NCBI RefSeq assembly: GCF_009797935.1
Contig: NZ_VOLC01000005.1
Coordinates: 248,001-312,000 of the forward strand
Length of the DNA: 64,000 nt
Reading direction: 5' to 3'
From: Lunatibacter salilacus
GTDB lineage: Bacteria; Bacteroidota; Bacteroidia; Cytophagales; Cyclobacteriaceae
Shown here: one piece after another, positions 1 through 8,036 of the stretch
How positions within the stretch are numbered: the stretch's first letter is position 1
How the letters are laid out: the number at the start of each line of letters is the position of its first letter
Translations under genes and position numbers: made by a program
The notes under the pieces: generated by a model
What the model was told of the DNA's origin: nothing
What the model saw: the letters and a program-made list of their open reading frames with translations, nothing else
Database searches by the model: none

Positions 1-565
1 CGGAAACCTTATGTTGGTAGGAGAAACCTTTGAACAAAAGACTTCTATGCTCAACGCTAACAGACCAATGTCCAACAGGACACAAGCAGTTTTTGGTAAT
101 ATCCTGGCCGTTGGTCTATCTCCCCATGGCCATATCCGCTGGAACCACGTGGTAAGCAAAAACCAACTCGTGGGGGAAAAAGACTTTGATTTGGCATCCT
201 TTTCCATGTGGCAAGCTGAAAACAATCTCTATTTGCTTTTTAATGATAATAAGAAAAACACGGATCCATTGAGTTTATCTAAAATTCACCCCTTCCATAC
301 CCTCATGAAAAAAAAGGACCATTCGTTATCCCTAGTATCTATCGCTAGTTCAGGCAACCCTCAGAAATCACAAATCGATCTTTATACTAAAATTGGTAAA
401 TCCGCCAAAAAGCTACTATCTGTTTCATTGAAAGAAAATAAAATGATCGTACTGGATAAAAAGAAGAATTCTATCCGGATAGTCCGCTTAGAACCACGTC
501 CTACTCCCCCTATACAACTGGAGAATGCTACGCTGGCAAGCGATACTTTAAAAAGGCAAAGATAA
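1..565 (+). CDS. Hypothetical protein, C-terminal part (5' end cut by window)
   Basis: The reading frame is open from the left edge through position 565, and the codons before the first Met at 11 (Gly-Asn-Leu) read in frame, so the true start lies outside the window. About 187 residues are visible. The segment is basic and lacks membrane segments or a recognisable catalytic motif. Alternating hydrophobic stretches near the middle and end (for example KKLLSVSLKENKMIVLDKK) suggest beta strands. I do not recognise the family. It could be the end of a propeller-like or other all-beta protein, but that is only an impression. Confidence 0.6.
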   Translation, partial: GNLMLVGETFEQKTSMLNANRPMSNRTQAVFGNILAVGLSPHGHIRWNHVVSKNQLVGEKDFDLASFSMWQAENNLYLLFNDNKKNTDPLSLSKIHPFHTLMKKKDHSLSLVSIASSGNPQKSQIDLYTKIGKSAKKLLSVSLKENKMIVLDKKKNSIRIVRLEPRPTPPIQLENATLASDTLKRQR

Positions 566-720
566 AATCCCCCTATGGTTGGCCGCAATACACACCTTAT
601 GTTTAATTTAATGATTGCGAATTGATTTGACCGATAAATTAACCCAGAAAAAAATAAGGATGTTGTGACGGGGAAAATGATTTGGATTTGTGTTGAGACA
701 CCGTATTAACATTTCAAAGG

Positions 721-1107
721 CTACCTTTCCTGAGTATTTGTGAAAAAATTAACCTTGACTGATATGGCCAATGCTAAAACAGCAAAGCCCACAGTAAATC
801 CATCAACCAAATCGGCCTTCAGAGAAAGACCCAATAATCTCTCCAGCAAATAACTGATATAAGAGGCGGGGAGATCCGTTTCCCCCCGCTGTAATAATAT
901 ATCCCAATGCCAGTCAGTAAGCGGGCAATATCCCAATCCGTACCAAATCCCCAAAATGCCCCAGGAAGCAAATGTCAGCAGGATACAGGCGAGGTGCCAT
1001 TTACGAAGCGGCCTCCATATCCATCCCGTCAAATTAAACAAAATAAGTCCAGTGTGGAAGAAAAGGAAAAAATAATCAGCAATTATAAGATACATTTCTT
1101 CGCCCAT
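721..1107 (-). CDS. DUF2784 family small membrane protein
   Basis: A 128-residue integral membrane protein with about four hydrophobic segments (roughly residues 6-28, 37-58, 78-95 and 100-120). The stretch YCPLTDWHW near residues 61-69 between helices is the hallmark I associate with DUF2784, a family of unknown function whose members are usually close to this length. Translation may begin at the Met at residue 5 instead of residue 1. It is read in the same direction as the cysteine-rich gene beginning at 1470, which ends 30 bp upstream of this one, so the two may be co-transcribed. No function can be assigned from sequence. Confidence 0.75.
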   Translation of the reverse strand: MGEEMYLIIADYFFLFFHTGLILFNLTGWIWRPLRKWHLACILLTFASWGILGIWYGLGYCPLTDWHWDILLQRGETDLPASYISYLLERLLGLSLKADLVDGFTVGFAVLALAISVKVNFFTNTQER

Positions 1108-1137
1108 TCTAAGACTTGTTTGGTATTAAGATGTCAA

Positions 1138-1470
1138 TTAGCCCGCATTTAAATAATTTCTACAGGCCTCCGCACAAGCACGGCAATTTCTGGCGCAAAG
1201 CTGGCAATGTTCGTGGTTGTGTTTTTCGCACTCGTCAGCGCAATTTTCGCAAACAGTGATACAATATTCAAGTAAAGGGGCGTAATTGGCATTGGTAACG
1301 GACAAAACCGACGCGGTGGCCCCACAAATGGTAGCACAAACGGTATCTGTACGGATACAATCTATCATATGTGACACTTTGGGCTCTCCAAGGCAAGCAT
1401 TGGCACAGTATTCACAGGTGTCTTGACATTCATTTAAGACACGAATCAATTGTTGAGTATTCATCTTCAT
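1138..1470 (-). CDS. Cysteine-rich four-helix-bundle copper-binding protein (DUF326/Csp-like)
   Basis: This 110-residue protein carries 16 cysteines, mostly in CxxxC and CxxC spacing (C15, C19, C22, C26, C38, C45, C49, C70, C74, C77, C81, C89, C92, C96, C99, C103), plus a HNHEHC cluster. That pattern and length match the DUF326/Csp family of four-helix bundles, which store many Cu(I) ions through cysteines lining the inside of the bundle. No signal peptide is visible, so it would be a cytosolic Csp3-like form, buffering copper in the cytoplasm. It lies just upstream of the DUF2784 gene on the same strand. The family call is strong; copper as the actual ligand here is inference. Confidence 0.85.
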   Translation of the reverse strand: MKMNTQQLIRVLNECQDTCEYCANACLGEPKVSHMIDCIRTDTVCATICGATASVLSVTNANYAPLLEYCITVCENCADECEKHNHEHCQLCARNCRACAEACRNYLNAG

Positions 1471-1715
1471 AGTGTTTGGTTGCCCGAAAAATGAGCAAAC
1501 AATATGCCATGTTATTGATCTTCAACTTAATCAGTAAAACGGAAACGATTTCTAGTAGGTCTCCCATGCTATTTTTGCGATTTCCCCGATTACATCCTCA
1601 GCCTCATCCGAGTTTTCAAACCCCTCAACAAACACTGTTAAAATCAACGGCTTTTCTCCCAACATTAAATGGTAAGCATGCAGAGGTGGTTCAATCCTTT
1701 CGGGAATCACTGGTA

Positions 1716-3263
1716 TTATGGGGTAACGTATTCGTAGGTCGATTGCAAGCCCAGAGGAATACCCAGCGTCCAATAAACCAACAGGAAAATGGTCCAGCTT
1801 ACCAATAGGACTACCGTAAAAGGAAGCATAATTGAAACCAATGTTCCAATGCCAGTCGCCTTCACATAGCGTTGACAAAATATGACAACTAACGGGAAAT
1901 AAGGGAGTAATGGGGTTATTATATTGGAAACCGAATCCCCTACCCGGTAGGCAGCTTGCGTTAGGTCGGGAGAAATTCCCAGCTGCATCAGCATCGGTAC
2001 GAAAATAGGACTAATCAGAGCCCACTTGGCCGAAGCGGACCCCACCAGAAGATTCACAAACGCACTTAAAACGATGATTCCAACAATAGTCACCTGCCCA
2101 GGCAACTGCAGGCTTTGCAGAAAATTCGCTCCCTTGAGAGCTGTCAAAGCCCCTATATTTGATTTAGAAAATGCATCGATAAACAAGGCACAGAAAAATG
2201 CCATGACAATGTACTGGGACATACTTCCCATTGCGTTGGACATGCCGGTTACCACATCTTTCAATGCATTATATTTTCCGGACACAAATCCAAAAATTAC
2301 TCCCGGTAGCCAGAATATCAGAAATATCAGCGGTACGATTGATTTCATCAGCGGAGCGGCAAAAGAGGTCAGGTTCCCGTCCGCATCCCTTAGGGAGGAC
2401 GCTTGAGGATATGCCCAGAAAAAAAGCAACACCAGCGATATGACCATCATAAAGCTGGCTATCCAAAAGCTTTTTTTCTCCCCTTCACTTAGGACATCCA
2501 TTTTGGGAGCATCTTCTATGGTATCGTCCAAGGGGAGGGTCCTTTTTAGGCGAGGCTCTACGACTTTGTCTGTGAGGTACCATACAACCCCGATTACAAG
2601 TATGCTTGACAGTCCCGTAAAAAAGATGTTGTTCAGCGGGTTTAATTCAATAGTAGGATCTATAATCTGAGCGGCAGATTGGGTAAAGCTTTGCAGTAAT
2701 GGATCAATGGCGGAAGGGATAAAGTTGGCACTAAAACCACCGGATACTCCCGCAAAGGTAGCGGCAATTCCAGCCAACGGATGTCTGCCGGCAGCATAAA
2801 ATATTACTCCTCCCAAAGGAATCACCAACACGTAACCCGCATCAGCGGCGGTATGGCTGACGATTGCTACCAATGTTAAAATGGGAGTAAGTAGTGATTG
2901 CGGTGTAAATCCCAACAGGTATTTGAGTCCTGCATTGATATATCCAGAGTGTTCGGCTACTCCAACCCCCAACATGGCCAATAGAACCACCCCCAGAGGA
3001 GGGAAATTAATAAAAACCTGAATCATATTGGCCAAGAAAGCTGCCAATTGTGTTCCCGTGAGCAAATTTTGAACATAGAGTTTGTCCCCGGTTCGGGGAT
3101 CCAGCTCGCCGAAATCTATCGGTGCTAAAATGGCCGAAAGCACCCAAGTAATCAACATTAAAATAAGAAACAGCATGGCAGGATCGGGAAGTTTGTTCCC
3201 CACCCTTTCAATGGTATTTAAAAATCTATCCACCAAAGATGGTTTGGGTGACTGGCTTTCCAT
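1716..3263 (-). CDS. AbgT family transporter
   Basis: A 515-residue polytopic membrane protein with the length and hydrophobic pattern of AbgT transporters. Family features include the N-terminal ERVGNKLPDPAMLF stretch, AVVSHTAADAGYVLV-like text near residues 133-147 (IVSHTAADAGYVL) and the C-terminal VGDSVSNIITPLLPYFPLV region. Known members include E. coli AbgT (p-aminobenzoyl-glutamate uptake) and the MtrF/YdaH proteins, which export p-aminobenzoic acid and sulfonamides using the proton gradient. No abgA/abgB hydrolase genes are nearby, so catabolic uptake is not supported by context and the substrate is unknown. The start ATG at 3263 is preceded by a TAnnTTTG element. The gene is divergent from the sulfatase fusion gene. 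Confidence 0.88.
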   Translation of the reverse strand: MESQSPKPSLVDRFLNTIERVGNKLPDPAMLFLILMLITWVLSAILAPIDFGELDPRTGDKLYVQNLLTGTQLAAFLANMIQVFINFPPLGVVLLAMLGVGVAEHSGYINAGLKYLLGFTPQSLLTPILTLVAIVSHTAADAGYVLVIPLGGVIFYAAGRHPLAGIAATFAGVSGGFSANFIPSAIDPLLQSFTQSAAQIIDPTIELNPLNNIFFTGLSSILVIGVVWYLTDKVVEPRLKRTLPLDDTIEDAPKMDVLSEGEKKSFWIASFMMVISLVLLFFWAYPQASSLRDADGNLTSFAAPLMKSIVPLIFLIFWLPGVIFGFVSGKYNALKDVVTGMSNAMGSMSQYIVMAFFCALFIDAFSKSNIGALTALKGANFLQSLQLPGQVTIVGIIVLSAFVNLLVGSASAKWALISPIFVPMLMQLGISPDLTQAAYRVGDSVSNIITPLLPYFPLVVIFCQRYVKATGIGTLVSIMLPFTVVLLVSWTIFLLVYWTLGIPLGLQSTYEYVTP

Positions 3264-3285
3264 GTGGTCGCTTTTTGGAGAATTC

Positions 3286-3293
3286 CAAAAATA
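3286..3293 (-). promoter_or_regulatory. Candidate -7 promoter element for the AbgT gene
   Basis: On the minus strand this reads TATTTTTG, a full match to the Bacteroidota -7 consensus TAnnTTTG. It lies 23 bp before the start codon, giving a short leader. No convincing -33 TTG partner was identified, so the call rests on the -7 box alone. Confidence 0.4.
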
Positions 3294-3353
3294 GGTAGCT
3301 ATCTGATAAATACACGTTTTATTTGCTATTTTTTTACAGAAGGGTTTCCGTTA

Positions 3354-3412
3354 GTTTCACTGTGAAACCAACTCGTTGGATTTTCCGCTGTTTCGGCATT
3401 TGAAATGCCGAA
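3354..3412. repeat. Two palindromes in the AbgT/sulfatase divergent intergenic region
   Basis: The 370-bp gap between the divergent AbgT and sulfatase genes holds two perfect palindromes. The first, 3354-3368, is GTTTCAC-T-GTGAAAC. The second, 3392-3412, is TTCGGCATTT-G-AAATGCCGAA. Neither is followed by a T-tract, so terminators are unlikely. They may be operator sites or a REP-like intergenic repeat; palindromes of the form CGGCATTT...AAATGCCG recur between genes in this phylum as far as I recall. The rest of the gap (3413-3633) is AT-rich and shows nothing I can name. Confidence 0.5.
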
Positions 3413-3633
3413 CTTCAGATAAAAAGGGACTGCAACCCTACTGACATAAACCGAATTGATCCATTAACCTATCCACCCATTAACCATTTCATAGTAGAAT
3501 GATCAGATTCTAAATCGACAACAAAAATATCCATCTTCTATTAGAGCCTTGACAGAATAATTGGTATTTTAGTCGACAGAAAAGATAATGGACTGTAGAG
3601 CCAAAAAAACTACCCATAAAAAATAACCAATTC

Positions 3634-6600
3634 ATGCTTAAAATAATTAATACTCTTTTGGTGCTGCTGGCTTTAACCCAGTTTTATAGCCACGCCCAAT
3701 CAACCAACAAACCGAACGAAAAACCCAATATAATCTTTATCCTAACCGATGACCAACGCTGGGATGCATTGGGACATGCGGGGAACGACCTGATCCATAC
3801 GCCTGAAATGGATCGCTTGGCGAGGGAAGGTGCCTATTTCAAAAATGCGCTTGTTACCACCCCCATCTGCGCAGCCAGTCGGGCCACCATTTTCACGGGT
3901 CTCTATGAGCGAACCCATGCCTATACCTTTCAGACAGGGCCTATTAGAAATGAGTACATGGATGCCGCCTACCCCAAACTTTTGAAAGAAGCCGGCTACC
4001 GCGTAGGGTTTTATGGGAAATTTGGCGTAAACCACAAGGATTTGGCCGGACAATTTGATGAATACGACTCCTATGACCGAAATGGCCAGTTTAAAGACCA
4101 TCGCGGATATTTTTATAAAACCATAGACGGCGACACAGTACATTTGACCCGTTATACCGGGCATCAGGCGTTGGAGTTTATCGACAAAGCAAAATCAGAT
4201 GAGCCCTTTTGTCTTTCTCTGTCCTTCAGCGCCCCCCACGCACACGACCCGGCCGAATTGCAATATTATTGGCAAAAGGAAGTAGACCCATTACTGCAGG
4301 GTGTGACGGTCCCCGGTCCGGACCTTGCGGAGGACAAATACTTTGAGGCCCAGCCGGAGTTTGTGAAGTCGGGATTTAACCGACTCCGCTGGACATGGCG
4401 CTATGATACGCCGGAGAAGTACCAACACAGCATAAAAGGGTATTACCGGATGATCTCAGGTATAGACTTGGAGATTGCTAAAATCAGGCAGCAACTCAAA
4501 GCGAAAGGCATGGACAAGAATACCGTTATTATTTTAATGGGAGACAATGGGTATTTTACGGGTGAGCGGCAACTGGCGGGCAAATGGTTGCTTTACGACA
4601 ATTCCATCCGTGTGCCTTTAATCGTCTATGATCCCCGTGTGAATCAACCCATAACTTCTGAGGAAATAGCGGCAAACGTGGATGTCCCTGCCACCATTTT
4701 GGACTTGGCTGCTATCAAGATCCCGGAATCTTACCAAGGAAAGAGCCTAGTACCCGTGATAAAGGGAGAGAAACTTAATCGGGATACCGTCCTGATTGAA
4801 CATTTGTGGGATTTCGAAAACATCCCTCCCAGTGAGGGGCTGCGAACCGCTGAATGGAAATATTTCCGCTATGTAAATGACAAGTCAGTGGAAGAAATGT
4901 ACCACCTTACCGATGATCCCAAGGAAATCAACAATTTGGTAAATGATCCTACCCACGCTGCCCGATTGAAAAAGTTCCGCAAAAAGCTGAATACACTCAC
5001 GGCTGAATTGGCCGATGAAAGTACGGCAGCTCCTACTAACATGCATGTGGAAATGATCCGAAACCCTTCTGGGTTGACCATCAAAAACTCCAAACCCGAA
5101 TTTGGCTGGCAGGTGCCCGGTGGTTTGGAGTTTCAGTCAGCCTATCAGGTTTTGGTTAGCAGTTCTCAGGAGAAGAGTGACCAAAACCTGGGAGATGTAT
5201 GGGATAGCGGCAAGGTTCAGGGATCCAATTCGGTCAACATAACCTATAAAGGCTCGGATTTGGAAAAATACAAGACCTATTTCTGGAAGGTAAGGATCTG
5301 GGATGGTGACAACCGGACAGGCCGCTACGCCGAAAATCAAGCTTTTAAGATAGGCGACACGGATGGATACTTAACCACAGCCAACCATTTCCAGCAGGAA
5401 AACATCTTCTCTCAAACCCTTGAAAAAGTAGCTGAAAATACTTGGATCGCAGATTTTGGCAAAGCCGCATTTGCGAATTTAGCACTTACCTACCAGGCTG
5501 ATCAAGCTGAAAAAATGACCATAAGGCTGGGAGAACAACTAGAAGAAGGCAGGATAAACCGCTTCCCCGAAGGACATATCCGCTTTCAGGAAATAGAAGT
5601 AGCAGTCAGCCCGGAAAAGGATCACTATGTGTTGCAGTTGCCCGCAGATAAACGGAACACCGGACCCGCGGCAGTAGCTTTGCCTGATTCATTTCCGGTA
5701 TTGCTGCCTTTCCGCTATGCGGAAATAGAGGCTAAAAAGCAACCGGAAATAGTCTCACAGCAGGCATTTTTCGGTTATTTTGAAGCAGATCAAAGCCATT
5801 TCAGCAGCTCCGATACCATCCTAAATCAGGTGTGGGATATTTGCAAGTATACCATGAAAGCCACCTCCTTTACAGGCATCTATGTGGATGGGGACCGGGA
5901 ACGTATTCCCTATGAAGGCGATGCGTATATCAATCAACTTAGTCACTATGCCGTAGACTGGGAATACCCAATCGCACGAAGGAGCATTGAGTATTTTATG
6001 GAATACCCTACCTGGCCGACCGAGTGGCAGCTTCATGTGGCACTGATGTTTTATGAGGATTACCTGTATACAGGCAATACGGAATTGATCGAAAAATATT
6101 ACGATGATCTCAAACATAAAACCCTGGTGGAATTGGCCCGGGAGGACGGGCTAATCAGTTCGGCCAAAGCCACACCTGAGTTTATGAAAAAATTAGGTTT
6201 CAAAGACCCGTCGGTCAAACTAACCGATATAGTAGATTGGCCTCCTGCGCAAAAAGACACCGGATGGAAACTGGCTACCGCCGAGGGGGAGCGGGATGGT
6301 TTTGTATTTACACCCATCAATACCGTGATCAACGCACTTTACTACCGTAACTTGGAAATCATGGGGGAATTTGCTGCTCTTCTGGGGAAATCAGATGAGG
6401 CCTTGGAATATGAACTAATGGCGATAAAAGTGAAAAAGGCAATCGCTGAAAAACTAATGGATCCTGAAAAAGGGATTTATCTAGACGGAGAGGGTGCCGG
6501 ACATTCCTCCCTGCACGCCAACATGATGCCGCTTGCTTTCAATTTGGTGCCGGAAGAAAATATTCCCGCAGTCGTGGAATTCATTAAATCAAGGGGCATG

Positions 6601-7137
6601 GCCTGCAGTGTGTATGGATCGCAGTTTCTGATGGACGGCCTATACAATGCAGGAGAAGCGGATTATGGCTTGGAGCTAATGACGGCTACACATGACCGAA
6701 GCTGGTGGAATATGATCGCCATCGGATCCACTATGACCTTGGAAGCTTGGGATATGAAATACAAACCCAATTCCGACTGGAATCATGCATGGGGTGCCGT
6801 GCCGGGGAATATCGTAGCCCGGAAAATGTGGGGAATTGTCCCAAAAATACCCGGAGCGGGGTTGCTGCAAATCAAACCGCAATTGAGCACGCTGACAGAA
6901 ACGGCAATTACAGTTCCTTTTATCACAGGAAAAGTTCATGCAACGTACAAGAAGGTAAATAACCGCCTACAGCGCTATGAATTTGAATTACCCGCCAATG
7001 TTTCTGCAGAACTGTTTCTGACATTCGGTCCAAACGATGCTGTCTCCTTAAACGGAGAAAAAGTCAACACCCAGTTTGGTTCTATCCGCCTTTCACCTGG
7101 GAAGAATGAGATTGAATTACAGGTCAATTCTTTTTAA
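3634..7137 (+). CDS. Secreted bifunctional sulfatase / GH78 alpha-L-rhamnosidase
   Basis: One 1167-residue polypeptide joins two enzymes. Residues 1-21 form a signal peptide. Residues 30-460 are a type I (S1) sulfatase: metal-site Asp39-Asp40, the sulfatase signature C79-A-A-S-R83 whose Cys would be matured to formylglycine, and a GDNGYFTGE metal-site stretch near residue 304. From about residue 475 a GH78 rhamnosidase follows: an N-terminal Fn3-like domain, a beta-sandwich, then the (alpha/alpha)6 barrel with DGDRERIPYEGD at 752-763 carrying the general acid, and E1037 in TLEAWD as likely base. The same order occurs in the ulvan enzyme described from Formosa agariphila as a bifunctional sulfatase/alpha-L-rhamnosidase. 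It would release sulfate and rhamnose from sulfated rhamnosides. No SusC/SusD genes are in the window. Confidence 0.9.
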   Translation: MLKIINTLLVLLALTQFYSHAQSTNKPNEKPNIIFILTDDQRWDALGHAGNDLIHTPEMDRLAREGAYFKNALVTTPICAASRATIFTGLYERTHAYTFQTGPIRNEYMDAAYPKLLKEAGYRVGFYGKFGVNHKDLAGQFDEYDSYDRNGQFKDHRGYFYKTIDGDTVHLTRYTGHQALEFIDKAKSDEPFCLSLSFSAPHAHDPAELQYYWQKEVDPLLQGVTVPGPDLAEDKYFEAQPEFVKSGFNRLRWTWRYDTPEKYQHSIKGYYRMISGIDLEIAKIRQQLKAKGMDKNTVIILMGDNGYFTGERQLAGKWLLYDNSIRVPLIVYDPRVNQPITSEEIAANVDVPATILDLAAIKIPESYQGKSLVPVIKGEKLNRDTVLIEHLWDFENIPPSEGLRTAEWKYFRYVNDKSVEEMYHLTDDPKEINNLVNDPTHAARLKKFRKKLNTLTAELADESTAAPTNMHVEMIRNPSGLTIKNSKPEFGWQVPGGLEFQSAYQVLVSSSQEKSDQNLGDVWDSGKVQGSNSVNITYKGSDLEKYKTYFWKVRIWDGDNRTGRYAENQAFKIGDTDGYLTTANHFQQENIFSQTLEKVAENTWIADFGKAAFANLALTYQADQAEKMTIRLGEQLEEGRINRFPEGHIRFQEIEVAVSPEKDHYVLQLPADKRNTGPAAVALPDSFPVLLPFRYAEIEAKKQPEIVSQQAFFGYFEADQSHFSSSDTILNQVWDICKYTMKATSFTGIYVDGDRERIPYEGDAYINQLSHYAVDWEYPIARRSIEYFMEYPTWPTEWQLHVALMFYEDYLYTGNTELIEKYYDDLKHKTLVELAREDGLISSAKATPEFMKKLGFKDPSVKLTDIVDWPPAQKDTGWKLATAEGERDGFVFTPINTVINALYYRNLEIMGEFAALLGKSDEALEYELMAIKVKKAIAEKLMDPEKGIYLDGEGAGHSSLHANMMPLAFNLVPEENIPAVVEFIKSRGMACSVYGSQFLMDGLYNAGEADYGLELMTATHDRSWWNMIAIGSTMTLEAWDMKYKPNSDWNHAWGAVPGNIVARKMWGIVPKIPGAGLLQIKPQLSTLTETAITVPFITGKVHATYKKVNNRLQRYEFELPANVSAELFLTFGPNDAVSLNGEKVNTQFGSIRLSPGKNEIELQVNSF

Positions 7138-7189
7138 AGCCTGAAAAACTCCGGTTAATTTCATTCGAAAGATTTTTTGGATACTTATT

Positions 7190-7375
7190 TTCTAAAAAAA
7201 CTCTGTGCTCTATGTGGTCTTTTTTTAACCACATAGTTCACATAGAGATTTTTGATACCCTTAGCGACCTCTGCGGTAAAAATTAAAACCACATACGAGA
7301 TACGGAGAATTTTCTAAAATAAACTTTGTGCTCTTTGTGCCTTCTTTGTGTCCTTCGTGGTCTTTTTGGGTAGAA
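7190..7375. repeat. CACATAG-type interspersed repeat
   Basis: The 536-bp gap after the sulfatase fusion contains an imperfect inverted repeat built on CTCTATGTGGT and AACCACATAGTTCACATAG with a T-rich centre (about 7199-7249), followed by further degenerate units such as CTTTGTGCTCTTTGTGCC and CCTTCGTGG up to about 7368. A related unit interrupts a gene at 59.8 kb in this window. No coding potential is seen in 7138-7618 apart from these repeats. Confidence 0.7.
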
Positions 7376-7618
7376 ATGGAATTGAGCAAATGACCGACGG
7401 CGGCGCGTTTTCTCTTTGCAAAATCGATGCATATTTATAGAGTATAGTACATCGATTTCGATTATTGAGGAAGTGCCTAATTCAATCGATTATAATCTGG
7501 TGACACTTTAAAAGGAAGTCAATTTTTTTTCCCAAAACCTCTTGGATAACAACTACTTTAATGAAAAAAATGGACTGACCATTAAAAATCAATACTAAAA
7601 TTTTAATTAAATCACCTG

Positions 7619-7658
7619 ATAAATCAGTTGGTAAACTGATTTATACGTTGTATATTTG
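7619..7658 (+). promoter_or_regulatory. Operator-promoter of the blaI/blaR1-type operon
   Basis: A perfect 11-bp inverted repeat, ATAAATCAGTT-GGTA-AACTGATTTAT, spans 7619-7644. It is followed by a smaller palindrome TATAC-GTT-GTATA at 7642-7654. The -7 element TATATTTG at 7651-7658 matches TAnnTTTG exactly, and a TTG at 7628-7630 sits at the right distance to be the -33 box. The palindrome therefore covers the promoter spacer, as expected for a BlaI-type dimeric repressor controlling its own gene. The start codon lies 16-22 bp downstream. Confidence 0.75.
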
Positions 7659-7673
7659 ATTGTCTAAGAAATC

Positions 7674-8036
7674 GTGAAAATGGAAAAACTTACAAAAAAG
7701 GAAGAAGAGGTAATGCAAATTCTCTGGAAGCTTGAAAAAGGCTTTGTAAAGGACATTATAGCCGTATTTCCTGACCCAAAACCTCCCTACAATACCGTAT
7801 CATCGTTGGTGAGGATCCTGCAGGAAAAAGGGATTGTTGGATTCAAACAATATGGAAACACGTATGAATATTTCCCGCTGCTTTCCAAAGAGGATTACAG
7901 AAAAGACTTTATAAAGGAAATCATCAATGATTACTTTGACAACTCCTTTTCCAAAGCGGTCGCTTCCTTTATCGAGGACGAGAAACTAGATAAAAAAGAA
8001 GTCGAAGAGATTCTGAAACTTATAAATTCCAAATGA
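7674..8036 (+). CDS. BlaI/MecI/CopY-family transcriptional repressor
   Basis: A 120-residue protein with the winged-helix N-terminus typical of the family (LTKKEEEVMQILWKLEKGFV, then PPYNTVSSLVRILQEKGIV as recognition helix and wing) and a C-terminal dimerisation region. Family members bind palindromic operators and are inactivated when the partner M56 protease senses a signal and cleaves them. The GTG at 7674 and the ATG at 7680 are both possible starts; ATG is the more usual. Its stop overlaps the ATG of the next gene (ATGA), so the two are translationally coupled. An operator-like palindrome lies directly upstream, which suggests autoregulation. Confidence 0.9.
   Translation: MKMEKLTKKEEEVMQILWKLEKGFVKDIIAVFPDPKPPYNTVSSLVRILQEKGIVGFKQYGNTYEYFPLLSKEDYRKDFIKEIINDYFDNSFSKAVASFIEDEKLDKKEVEEILKLINSK

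Noticed and set aside
1552-1878. 108-residue minus-strand ORF overlapping the 3' end of the AbgT gene
   Set aside because: It lies in another frame of a well-supported gene and shows no family features.
3742-4164. Antisense ORF of 140 residues inside the sulfatase fusion gene
   Set aside because: Antisense shadow of a strongly supported CDS; composition follows the complementary gene.
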